A stretch of DNA of 64,000 nucleotides from Candidatus Binatia bacterium (GTDB taxonomy: Bacteria; Desulfobacterota; Binatia; HRBIN30): assembly GCA_023150935.1 (NCBI GenBank), contig JAKLJW010000004.1:1-64000 (forward strand), read 5' to 3'. The position numbers and the translations under genes were made by a program. The notes below the pieces were generated by a model that worked only from the letters and a program-made list of their open reading frames with translations, did no database searches and had not been told where the DNA came from. Shown here piece after piece: positions 34,501 to 42,030 of this stretch; the first letter of the stretch is position 1; each line of letters opens with the position of its first letter.

Positions 34501-37226
34501 GGCGTTATTACCGCATCCGCGACATCGGTACGGTCATCTGCCGCGAATTCGACCATCACCCGTTCGCCGCGGCCGAGTACGACTGGGAGGGCAGGCACAT
34601 CCACGTCGTCGCCACTTACGCGGACTACCCACACCTTGCCGAAACCGCGGCCGGTCTGACCGAAATCGTGCGCGACATTCCTCCCGAGAGCGATGTCGTG
34701 GTCGATTTTTACGTCTGGTCGACCGCGGCCCTTCCGGAGCCCGACGACACCGCGCGGCAGGTCCAGACCATCCTCGCGGCGGTGGCATGGCCACGGCGGC
34801 TCCGCCGCGTCGTCGTCGTCATCACCGGTCCCGGAGAGGGCGAGGCCGACGGCCCCGTGCAGCATTTCACCTTTCGTCCGAGCGCGGACGGCTATGCCGA
34901 GGAGCTGCTGCACCGCGGCCTGCATCCGATGATGGCGAAGCGCATGCACATGTGGCGGCTCGCCAACTTCGACACCCAGCGCCTGCCGGCGTCGCCGGAG
35001 GTGTATCTGTTCCACGCCGTCGCGCACAGCAACCCGAAGGACGAGCGCCTGATCGCCATTGCCGAGGTGCGGGACCTCACGCCGGTTCGCGACGACAGCG
35101 GGCGGGTCGTCAACCTCCCTTATCTCGAACGCATGCTCATGGAGGCGCTGAGTAGCATCCGCCGCGTGCAGGCGGAGCGCACGTCGCACAATCGGTTTGT
35201 CTGGAACCGCATCCTGCTTTATGTCTGGCCGCCCCTCGATCTCCATGCGGATGAGCTGAACGAAGTTATGCACAAGCTCGCACCGGCCACCGAGGGTCTG
35301 GGCATCGAGCAAGTCGTGGTCCGTGCCCGCATGCCGCAACCCGAAACCGGCGAGCTGCGCGACACGGTGCTGCGCATGTCGAATCCGACCGGCTCCGGTC
35401 TGCTGCTGACTTCGGGGCCGCCGCCCGACCGTCCGTTGGAGCCGCTGAGCGAATACGATCTGAAGGTCCTGCGTATGCGTCAGCGGGGCCTCGTTTACCC
35501 TTACGAGATCGTGCGCATGCTGACGCCGACGCGCGACGCGGCGCAGGCGGAGTTTCCGCCGGGGGATTTCGTCGAGTACGACCTCGACGCCGGCAACCGG
35601 CTGGTGCCGGTCGAGCGTCCGGCCGGCAACAACGCCGCCAATATCGTTGTCGGCGTCGTGCGCAACTACACCCGGAAGTACAAGGAGGGCATGGCGCGCG
35701 TGATTCTGCTCGGCGACCCCAGCCGCGCCATGGGGGCACTGGCCGAGCCGGAATGCCTGCGGATAAGTCGCGCGCTCGATCTTGCCGCCGAGATGAAAGT
35801 GCCGGTCGAGTGGTTCGCCCTGTCGGCCGGGGCCAAGATCTCGATGGAGAGCGGGACGGAGAACATGGACTGGATCTCGCACGTTCTCCGCAAGCTGATC
35901 GAGTTCACCCAGGCCGGCGGCGAGGTCAACGTCGTCGTCAACGGTATCAACGTTGGCGCGCAGCCGTACTGGAACGCCGAGGCGACGATGCTGATGCACA
36001 CGCGCGGCATCCTGGTGATGACGCCCCTCGGCGCCATGGTGCTCACCGGCAAGCAGGCGCTCGACTATTCGGGCAGCGTGTCGGCGGAGGACAACCAGGG
36101 CATCGGCGGGTACGAGCGCATAATGGGGCCGAACGGGCAGGCGCAGTACTGGGCACGTGACATCGCCGAAGCGATTCGCGTTCTCTTTCAGCATTACGAT
36201 CTTTCGTACCTGCTGCCGGGCGAGGCGTTTCCGCGCCGGGCGGCCACCACCGATCCGATCGACCGCGACGTGCGCAGCTATCCGCACGGCACCGACGGCG
36301 GCGAGGGTTTTGCGCTCGTCGGCGATGTCTTTTCGAACGAGCGCAATCCCGGTCGGAAGCGGCCGTTCGAGATCCGCCGGGTGATGGCGGCGGCGATCGA
36401 CCAGGATCACCGGCCGCTGGAACGCTGGCACGACATGCGCGACGCGGAGATCGGCGTGGTTTGGGACGCGCACCTGGGCGGCTACCCGGTGTGCATGATC
36501 GGCATCGAGTCGCACTCGATTCCGCGTTTGGGTTTTCTGCCGGCCGACGGACCGGACCACTGGACGGCGGGGACTCTGTTTCCGAAGTCCTCGAAGAAGA
36601 TTGCGCGGGCGATCAACGCAACCAGCGGGAACCGCCCGCTGGTGGTGCTGGCAAACCTGTCCGGGTTCGACGGTTCGCCGGAGTCGATGCGGGAAGTGCA
36701 GCTCGAGTACGGAGCCGAGATCGGCCGGGCGATCGTCAACTTCCGGGGTCCGATCGTGTTCTGTGTGGTTTCGCGTTACCACGGTGGCGCGTACGTGGTG
36801 TTCTCGGGCAAGTTGAACGCGAATATCGAGGCGGCTGCGGTCGAGGGGTCGTACGCGTCGGTGATCGGCGGCGCGCCGGCGGCGGCGGTCGTCTTTGCCG
36901 GCGAGGTGGCGGCGCGGGTGCGCAAGGATCCGCGGGTGCAGGCGCTCGAGAAGGAGGTCGGGGCGGCCGAGGGTGTGGACAAGGTGCGGCTGCGCGGGCA
37001 GCTCGACGAGGTGATGCGGAGTGTTCACTCGGAGAAGCTCGGCGAGGTGGCCGACGAGTTCGACAAGATTCACAGCGTTCAGAGGGCGTTGAAGACGGGA
37101 GCGCTGCATCACATCATTCCGGCGGCCCGCCTGCGCCCGTATCTGATCGAGGCCCTCGAGCGCGGCATGCAGCGCTATCTCGCGGCAGGGCGGGAGCCGG
37201 TGCGGCAGCCGTGGGGTGACGTTTGA
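31554..37226 (+). CDS. Single-chain biotin-dependent acyl-CoA carboxylase (BC-BCCP-CT)
   Basis: 1,890 residues from ATG 31554. Biotin carboxylase at about 1-500: IVNRGEAAMR, glycine loop KATAGGGGRGIRRV, HVEVQIVADNYGNVWAVGVR, FLEVNARLQVEHPVTEM. Biotin carrier at about 600-700 with the biotinyl Lys652 in EAMKMEMP. A central helical region, then a carboxyltransferase at about 1150-1880 (NYTRKYKEGMARVILLGDPS, SGAKISMESGTENMDW, NQGIGGYERIMGPNG, VLANLSGFDGSPESM, RYHGGAYVVFSG). One polypeptide therefore holds all three activities, as in eukaryotic acetyl-CoA carboxylase and in some bacterial long-chain or multi-substrate acyl-CoA carboxylases. It lies 158 bases after the synthase and probably supplies its malonyl-type extender. 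Substrate unproven. Confidence 0.9.
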   Translation: MPVPFQRVAIVNRGEAAMRLIHAVRELNRELERRQAQPLRTIALYTEPEQRAMFVRKADESYCIGPAMFVDPKDGERKSAYLDYAMLERALLDTGAEAVWVGWGFVSEHADFADLCRRLDVVFIGPDGNVMRWLGDKIAAKHLAERVGVPVAPWSGGPVESHDEARLHAERIGFPLVIKATAGGGGRGIRRVESLADLDEAFERARSEALRSFGDATVFIERMVAGARHVEVQIVADNYGNVWAVGVRDCTIQRRNQKVLEEAPSPVLSAEEDRWVREAAVRLCQSAGYRNAGTVEFLFEPETRRFSFLEVNARLQVEHPVTEMTTGLDLVKLQLHVAAGGRLDGAVVDGEPTAAPLLTEIRSGEAILPNGHAIEVRLNAEDPDNQFRPAPGSVEVLRLPTGPGLRIDIGVNEGDVVPPEFDSMIAKIVAHGHNRDEALARLRRALADMVVVIRGGTTNKAFLVDLLDRAEVSGGGGDNTWLDRLAAAGAHLSRRHADVAILQAAIDAYDAELAIEQSQFYTAAARGRPRVKGDIGYTVDLRYRGRGYRFLVLRLGPRRYRVDTGGRRLDVGVDRLGRYERWLTIGEARHRVLSVPQGLDSQIEVDGVPHHVSRDDGGLVRAPSPAVVLNIPVKVGDEVETGARLVVLEAMKMEMPVTAPFAGRVRQILVKNNVQVDTGAPLVVLEPAGAERDAGAGEVLDFAALGRAVGMESAQVRCRRNLEGLVQLMLGFDVDTADARMLFATREALCRELPPDDEDLWRGENELLAAFADLCSLFRRQPASDDPEGPEAARTEEYLFSYLRSPDTRGGGLPESFLAKLRRALTHYGVDGFERTPRLDESLVRIFKAQQRIDQQSAVILNILERRLHHVETLIARTDPEFRALLDRLVAVTHGRAQTVSDAAREVRYRYFDEPLFAASRRRVYRDMEDHLAYLARRPRAHDRSDRINALVNCAQPLLSVLWRLYRGADVNLRELILEVMTRRYYRIRDIGTVICREFDHHPFAAAEYDWEGRHIHVVATYADYPHLAETAAGLTEIVRDIPPESDVVVDFYVWSTAALPEPDDTARQVQTILAAVAWPRRLRRVVVVITGPGEGEADGPVQHFTFRPSADGYAEELLHRGLHPMMAKRMHMWRLANFDTQRLPASPEVYLFHAVAHSNPKDERLIAIAEVRDLTPVRDDSGRVVNLPYLERMLMEALSSIRRVQAERTSHNRFVWNRILLYVWPPLDLHADELNEVMHKLAPATEGLGIEQVVVRARMPQPETGELRDTVLRMSNPTGSGLLLTSGPPPDRPLEPLSEYDLKVLRMRQRGLVYPYEIVRMLTPTRDAAQAEFPPGDFVEYDLDAGNRLVPVERPAGNNAANIVVGVVRNYTRKYKEGMARVILLGDPSRAMGALAEPECLRISRALDLAAEMKVPVEWFALSAGAKISMESGTENMDWISHVLRKLIEFTQAGGEVNVVVNGINVGAQPYWNAEATMLMHTRGILVMTPLGAMVLTGKQALDYSGSVSAEDNQGIGGYERIMGPNGQAQYWARDIAEAIRVLFQHYDLSYLLPGEAFPRRAATTDPIDRDVRSYPHGTDGGEGFALVGDVFSNERNPGRKRPFEIRRVMAAAIDQDHRPLERWHDMRDAEIGVVWDAHLGGYPVCMIGIESHSIPRLGFLPADGPDHWTAGTLFPKSSKKIARAINATSGNRPLVVLANLSGFDGSPESMREVQLEYGAEIGRAIVNFRGPIVFCVVSRYHGGAYVVFSGKLNANIEAAAVEGSYASVIGGAPAAAVVFAGEVAARVRKDPRVQALEKEVGAAEGVDKVRLRGQLDEVMRSVHSEKLGEVADEFDKIHSVQRALKTGALHHIIPAARLRPYLIEALERGMQRYLAAGREPVRQPWGDV

Positions 37227-37274
37227 GGGGTGGGCGCCGGGGTCGCGGGAGCGAGGCGCGACCGGGGGAACCCA

Positions 37275-38405
37275 CTACTCCGTGCCGAAGTGCTCCCGGT
37301 TCCAGCGGCGGCCCTCGTCGAGCATGGCGAGGTAGTTCTCCTTCGGAACGTAATTGGCGGCGGTGTTGCCGGTGCCGAGGCAGTATCCCGTCCCGCTGGC
37401 CGCGCAGCGGTCGAGAATCTGTCGCGTGCGGGCGCGTACCTGCTCGACCGTGCCGCGCCCGAGGAGATCCATGTCCACCCCGCCGAGAATGGCGGTGCGG
37501 TCTCCCCATCGCGCGTACGCTTCGTCCACGGGCAGAATCTTGTCTTCGAACGAGTGCTTGGCGTCGATGCCCACCGTGTCGATCAGGTCGTCCATCAGCC
37601 CGTACATGTTGCCGCACGAGTGGAAGACGAACAGCTTACCGGCCGCGTGCACGGCCTCGGCAATCGCTTTGTAGTGCGGCAACATGTAGCGGCGAACGAC
37701 CGCCGGCGACACCAGCGGGCCGCTGAAGAAACCGAGGTCGTCCGTGAATACCAGCATTTCGACGTTGTCGATCGCCGTGACCTGTCTGGCCGTGGCGGTC
37801 GCGAGTTCCCCGACTCGCTGCGCGATCGCCGCGACCAGGTCGGGCTCATCGGCGAGCGCAAACGAGAACGATTGCAGGCCCATCAGCCACGTCGAAACCT
37901 CGAAGACGCCGCCGTATACGAAGGCGGCCACCTTCATCCCCTCCGGTACGACGGCGCTGACGTAATCGAGTCCCGGGTGACTCAGGCTCTCGGGGGTTGG
38001 CCACGGATAGGTTTCGAAGTCCCGCCAACTCTGGATCGGTCCGCCCGCCTCGTCCTGCCAGTAGCGCTGGCCGTCCGCCCAGTTCCGGGCACCGGTGGTG
38101 TCGGCCGCGGCGGTAAGGCTGCGGCGCAGGTTGAATCCGGTCGTTGTGAACACGTAGTCGTAGCCCAGGTCGCGACAGAAGCGCACGTACATGTCGAGCG
38201 CCGTCAGCACCGCCGGCAGCTCTTCGGCCGAGATCGTCGGCGACGGCTCCTCTATGAAGCGACGCAGGTCGATGGGGAAACGCTCGCCGAGCACCGCTTC
38301 GACCATGCCCGTGTCGGCGAAGATCTCGAATAACGGTACGGGTCCCGGCGGACCCTGCCGCAGAATCGTGCGCCGCAAGTTCGCAAAGTCGGGCGTGTGC
38401 GTCAT
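37275..38405 (-). CDS. Uroporphyrinogen-decarboxylase family protein (MtaA/CmuA-like methyltransferase)
   Basis: 376 residues from ATG 38405. TIM-barrel with the zinc signature HSCGNMYGLMDDLID (His-x-Cys) and a later Cys in GYCLGTGN, the His-Cys-Cys set of corrinoid-dependent methyltransferases such as MtaA and CmuA, rather than the heme-pathway HemE, which lacks it. It should move a methyl group between a corrinoid or methylated substrate and a thiol or cofactor. No corrinoid protein is beside it, so the partner is unknown. Convergent to the carboxylase gene, with 48 bases between. Confidence 0.8.
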   Translation of the reverse strand: MTHTPDFANLRRTILRQGPPGPVPLFEIFADTGMVEAVLGERFPIDLRRFIEEPSPTISAEELPAVLTALDMYVRFCRDLGYDYVFTTTGFNLRRSLTAAADTTGARNWADGQRYWQDEAGGPIQSWRDFETYPWPTPESLSHPGLDYVSAVVPEGMKVAAFVYGGVFEVSTWLMGLQSFSFALADEPDLVAAIAQRVGELATATARQVTAIDNVEMLVFTDDLGFFSGPLVSPAVVRRYMLPHYKAIAEAVHAAGKLFVFHSCGNMYGLMDDLIDTVGIDAKHSFEDKILPVDEAYARWGDRTAILGGVDMDLLGRGTVEQVRARTRQILDRCAASGTGYCLGTGNTAANYVPKENYLAMLDEGRRWNREHFGTE

Positions 38406-38518
38406 CGATCGCCTCCTCGCGTCTGGTGTGATGAACTGCGCGGCGCTGGTCAAGGGGCTGCGCCGTGCGCATAACTCCGCTCTTAAGGGACGGTTCTCTT
38501 GCCGAAAGGACGCCGGCC

Positions 38519-38675
38519 ATGACGGCGTCGTTCGTTGGCAGGATGTCGGCTGGCGGTACGTGGTCCGGTAAGCTTTCCGACGACGGGGATTACGTGGTGC
38601 GGGTCGACGCTCCGCAGACCGATAAGTCGCCCGCGCGGCCGGCTCGCTACGAGCTCGGCGTCAGCCTCGCGGACC
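38519..38675 (+). pseudogene. C-terminal fragment of a small exported beta protein
   Basis: ATG 38519 opens MTASFVGRMSAGGTWSGKLS and continues DDGDYVVRVDAPQ, then PARYELGVSLAD. The 'SGxLxxxGDYxVRV...YxLxVS' pattern matches the last strands of periplasmic inhibitor-like beta domains found after secreted proteins. There is no signal peptide and the frame then runs antisense into the end of the EamA gene, so this is a leftover. Confidence 0.4.
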
Positions 38676-39620
38676 GATCCGGTCGGCGGCCCGACCCGGC
38701 TGCCGGGCCGGGTCAGCCAGTACCTCGAGCATTCCGGCGCCGGCAATCAGCGCCGCCCCGATAGCTTCGCGAGAGCCGAAGGGTTCCCCGGCAAGCGCCG
38801 CCGCCGACGCCAGGGCGACGGCAATCTCCAGCATGAACAGCACGGCCGCGTGCCCGGGTTCGACGCGGCTTGCCCCGGCGATCGTCAGCCACACCACCGG
38901 GAGCATCCAGAGCAGCGAGAAGGCGAGCAACCACAGGAGTGCGGCCGGTCCCGCATCGCCCGGGGCCGGAACCGCCAGTTCCGCGCCCGGCAACGCGCTC
39001 ACGAGGACGTAAACCGGAGCGAGAAAGACGAACTGCGCAAACACATGATCGAGAGGGGCCTGGCCGGCGGTCGGCAGGAACAGGACCAGGGTCGCCGCCC
39101 AGGCTACACCGGCAATCAGACCCATCAAATCGGCCGAGGCGTTGTGGCCGGGCGCGGCCGCGCCGGGACCGTAAATCACCGCGAGGCCGGCAAGTCCCAG
39201 ACCGATCGCGGCGAGCCGCCGGCCGGTGATCGGCTGCAGCCGGTATACGCGCGCCAACAGCGCCGTCCATACCGGCATGAGATAGAAGAGGAGGACTACG
39301 CGCGCGACGTTGCCGCGCACGACTCCCTCGGCATAGAGGGCGATCGCCAGGGCGAGTCCGAAGCCCGCCGCGGGGAGTGTCGGCCCGGCGCCGCGGATGT
39401 GCGCCCGGCGTCTGGCCGCGACCGGGAGCAGGACCAGCAACGGCAGCATGAAGCCGGCGGCGGTCAGCCATTCGGCGGAAGATCCGGCGGCGCGCAGCTC
39501 GCGTAACGGGATCCACAGCGTGCCCCAGAGCAGCGAGGCGGCGAAGATCGTCAAACTCGCGACCAGACGGTCATGTCGGCGCAATTGCGCTTCGCGCGGC
39601 TCGAACATGACTGTTGTCAT
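38661..39620 (-). CDS. EamA/DMT-family transporter
   Basis: 319 residues with ten predicted membrane helices in two EamA halves (DRLVASLTIFAASLLWGTLW, VVLLFYLMPVWTALLARVYR in the first; FVFLAPVYVLVSALPGAELA, AVLFMLEIAVALASAAALAG EPFGSREAIGAALI in the second). The conserved final proline-glycine pattern of drug/metabolite exporters is present. ATG 39620 is used; an in-frame ATG at 39608 is a near alternative. The substrate is unknown. Divergent from the methyltransferase at 39714 with a 93-base gap. Confidence 0.88.
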   Translation of the reverse strand: MTTVMFEPREAQLRRHDRLVASLTIFAASLLWGTLWIPLRELRAAGSSAEWLTAAGFMLPLLVLLPVAARRRAHIRGAGPTLPAAGFGLALAIALYAEGVVRGNVARVVLLFYLMPVWTALLARVYRLQPITGRRLAAIGLGLAGLAVIYGPGAAAPGHNASADLMGLIAGVAWAATLVLFLPTAGQAPLDHVFAQFVFLAPVYVLVSALPGAELAVPAPGDAGPAALLWLLAFSLLWMLPVVWLTIAGASRVEPGHAAVLFMLEIAVALASAAALAGEPFGSREAIGAALIAGAGMLEVLADPARQPGRAADRIGPRG

Positions 39621-39713
39621 AGGACGATCGCCGCGGCCCGTGCTAGGGTGCGCCGTTCGCCGCGTTACGCAGGCGGCAATGGGCGGCGAGCAATCCAATA
39701 CGGAGGAGCGATC

Positions 39714-40517
39714 GTGAAGCAGCTTGCAGGCATTCATCTGGCTGAGGTCAACGCGGTGTACAGCGGGGCCGAGGGCGATCTCTGGGAACTCATCATGGGG
39801 CAACAGATCCACATCGGCGGTTTCAAGTCGTCGATGGATCTGGCGGAAAGAGCGGGCATCGGTCCGGGCCAGCGCGGCGTCGACCTGTGCTGCTGCACCG
39901 GCGCGGGCATGCGCTTTCTGGTGCGTGTCCGCAACGTGGATGCAATGACGGGCGTCGACGCAACGCAGAAGGTGGTTGACCGCGGCCGGGAGCGCTGCAA
40001 GAGCGAGGGCGTGGGCGATCGCATCGCGTTCCATCTCGCCGACGTCTGCGCCAGTGGCTTGCCGGCGGGAAAGGCCGACTTCGTCTGGGGCGAGGACGCC
40101 TGGTGCTACGTCGAGGATAAACCGCAACTCGTCGCCGAGGCGGCGCGGCTGGTGCGTTCCGGCGGCGTGGTGGCGTTTACCGACTGGGTCGAAGGCCCGG
40201 CCGGACTCACGAGCGCCGAGGCCGACCGTTATATGCGATTCATGAAGTTCCCGACCCTCGCGAGTATCGGGGACTACCGTGCCTTGCTCGAAAAGAATGG
40301 CTGCACCGTGATCGAGGCGGCCGACACGGGGCGGTTCGGACCGTACGTCGATCTCTACTTACAGATGGTCGACATGCAGCTTACCTACGATGCCCTGCGC
40401 ATTCTCGGCTTCGACATGAACGCTCTGGGCGCGGTTGCCGGCGAGATGCAGTTCCTGCAGCAACTTGCGCAAGCGGGCAAGATCGCACAGGGACGTTTCA
40501 TCGCGCGACGGTCCTGA
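39714..40517 (+). CDS. SAM-dependent methyltransferase (UbiE-like)
   Basis: 267 residues from GTG 39714, preceded by GGAGGAG. The start VKQLAGIHLAEVNAVYSGAE and IMGQQIHIGGF resemble the small-molecule methyltransferases of the sarcosine/dimethylglycine and tocopherol type. Motif I is GVDLCCCTGAGMRFLV, with an unusual triple Cys in place of the usual Gly-x-Gly; post-I TGVDATQKVVDRG, motif II ADFVWGEDAWCYVEDKPQLV and motif III LVRSGGVVAFTDWVEG are normal. The substrate is not evident. Confidence 0.85.
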   Translation: MKQLAGIHLAEVNAVYSGAEGDLWELIMGQQIHIGGFKSSMDLAERAGIGPGQRGVDLCCCTGAGMRFLVRVRNVDAMTGVDATQKVVDRGRERCKSEGVGDRIAFHLADVCASGLPAGKADFVWGEDAWCYVEDKPQLVAEAARLVRSGGVVAFTDWVEGPAGLTSAEADRYMRFMKFPTLASIGDYRALLEKNGCTVIEAADTGRFGPYVDLYLQMVDMQLTYDALRILGFDMNALGAVAGEMQFLQQLAQAGKIAQGRFIARRS

Positions 40518-40554
40518 TAGGGGCCAGTCGCGTTCGGCCCTGGTCAAGCGGCGA

Positions 40555-40579
40555 CCGGTCGGGAACCGATCCCGACCGG
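40555..40579. terminator. Bidirectional hairpin between convergent genes
   Basis: CCGGTCGGGA-ACCGA-TCCCGACCGG: a perfect 10-bp stem with a 5-base loop, between the methyltransferase end (40517) and the minus-strand gene end (40646). No U-tract on either side, so it may act with Rho or by stabilising both transcripts. Confidence 0.6.
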
Positions 40580-40645
40580 CGCCAGGCCTAGTGTTACCTC
40601 GCGCGCCGTGCCGCGTCAGTGGGACGGACCGGGCCCCGGCCTCGG

Positions 40646-41623
40646 TCACGCGCTGGCGAAACCCGCCAGGCGCCGGCGGATGATCGATTCGGCCTCGGCC
40701 ATGGTGCGATCGATCAGCTCCTTGACGGTCGGGACATCGTGAATCAAGCCGGCCACCATCCCGCAACTCCAGGCGCCGGCCTCCATGTCGCCTTCGCGCA
40801 TGATCCTCGGGTAAACCCCGGCGACTTCCTCGATGATGTCCGAGAACTGCAAGTTCGCCCCCAGCGCCTTTTCCTTTTCCAACAGCCGGTCGACGGCCGC
40901 GTTGCGCAAGACCCGCTCGGTATTGCGCAGCGAACGCATGATGAGGCGAGTATCGAGTTCGCTGGCGGCGACCAGCGCCTCCTTCACCCGCTGGTGAACC
41001 GGCGCCTCCTTCGTGGCGATGAACCGCGTCCCCATGTTCATGCCCTCCGCACCGAGTGCCAAAGCCGCCACCAGCGAGCGCCCGTCCGCCATTCCCCCGG
41101 AAGCCACGAACGGAATCTTGAGCTCCTCGGCGGCGCGCGGCAGCAGGATGAAATTCGGTACGTCGTCTTCGCCGGGATGCCCGCCGCACTCGAAGCCGTC
41201 GACGCTGACGGCGTCACAGCCGATCGACTGCGCCTTTAACGAATGGCGGACCGAAGTGCACTTGTGAATCACGCGGACCCCGGCTGCCTTGAGCGGCGGC
41301 AAGACCTGCTCCGGGTTGCGGCCGGCGGTCTCGACGATCTTCACCCCGCCGTCGATGATGGTCTGCACGAGTCCCGGATAATCCGGCGGCGTCAAAGACG
41401 GCAGAAAGGTCAGGTTCACGCCGAACGGCTTGTCCGTCATCTCGCGACAGCGAGCGATCTCCCTGGCCAGCTTCTCCGGCGTCCCCAGCGTCAGGCCGGT
41501 GATGATCCCCAGGCCGCCGGCATTGGAAACCGCGGCAGCCAACTCCGCAAAGCCGACGAAATGCATCCCGCCCTGGATGATCGGGTGCTCGATTCCGAAA
41601 AGCTCGGTGATCCTGGTCTTCAT
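40646..41623 (-). CDS. Nitronate monooxygenase family flavoprotein
   Basis: 325 residues. FMN-dependent TIM barrel: EHPIIQGGMHFVGFAELAAA, AVSNAGGLGIITGL, PFGVNLTFLPSL, CDAVSVDGFECGGHPGEDDV with the conserved His in the GGH loop, PFVASGGMADGRSLVAALAL GAEGMNMGTRF. It oxidises nitronates (2-nitropropane dioxygenase family), but many homologues act as NAD(P)H-quinone or enoyl reductases, such as the PfaD/FabK lineage with the same fold. It lacks the PfaD length (about 540 residues). It is not in the synthase operon, being 3.4 kb away and on the other strand. Confidence 0.9.
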   Translation of the reverse strand: MKTRITELFGIEHPIIQGGMHFVGFAELAAAVSNAGGLGIITGLTLGTPEKLAREIARCREMTDKPFGVNLTFLPSLTPPDYPGLVQTIIDGGVKIVETAGRNPEQVLPPLKAAGVRVIHKCTSVRHSLKAQSIGCDAVSVDGFECGGHPGEDDVPNFILLPRAAEELKIPFVASGGMADGRSLVAALALGAEGMNMGTRFIATKEAPVHQRVKEALVAASELDTRLIMRSLRNTERVLRNAAVDRLLEKEKALGANLQFSDIIEEVAGVYPRIMREGDMEAGAWSCGMVAGLIHDVPTVKELIDRTMAEAESIIRRRLAGFASA

Positions 41624-42030
41624 GACCTCTCCTCAGCGCGGGCTTCGCCCGCGACCCATTGCGGATTGCGGAATGCGGAACTCATGAATCCGTCGTCCGC
41701 AATCCGAAATCCGCATTCCGAAATTCTTCGCACCATGCGACGAACTCGCGAAGTAGTAGCTCAGGTTGGCTCAATATGCATATTGCCCTTATCAATTGAC
41801 AGAGCGTCCGGTCCAGCGGGCGACCCCGGCAAAGATACCGCACCGGCTCTCTCCGGAGCGAGTCGACCTCGAACCAACGCGAAAACGGCGCATCTACGGT
41901 ACTTCGACTGCGGTTCATGCCGACTCTCGTCGTCCGGACGCGGCCTCTCCCGACAGAGCAGGCGCGTGCGAGTCACGCGCGAGTCGCGCGCGATTTGACG
42001 CCCACGCAACGTTCGTAGTAGCGCCGTAAG
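41624..42030. promoter_or_regulatory. Intergenic region with hairpins and a perfect palindrome
   Basis: CGCGGGC-TTC-GCCCGCG at 41637-41653 is a strong hairpin in the leader of the nitronate-monooxygenase-like gene. At about 41658-41722, alternating GCGGATTGCGG and TCCGCAATCCG-type units form a larger imperfect inverted repeat. CAATATGCATATTG at 41772-41785 is a perfect 14-bp palindrome in an otherwise GC-rich stretch, a candidate operator for either flanking gene. No gene is seen. Confidence 0.55.

Noticed and set aside
32748-37112. 1,454-codon open frame antisense to the carboxylase
   Set aside because: High-GC shadow: Arg/His/Pro/Ala-rich with no motifs, while the sense frame has full BC-BCCP-CT motifs.
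37275-38405. Heme-pathway HemE
   Set aside because: The HxCG and later Cys zinc set belongs to corrinoid methyltransferases; HemE lacks it.
40646-41623. PfaD-type enoyl reductase for the lipid synthase
   Set aside because: Same flavin TIM-barrel superfamily but only 325 residues, opposite strand and 3.4 kb from the locus; it matches nitronate monooxygenases better.
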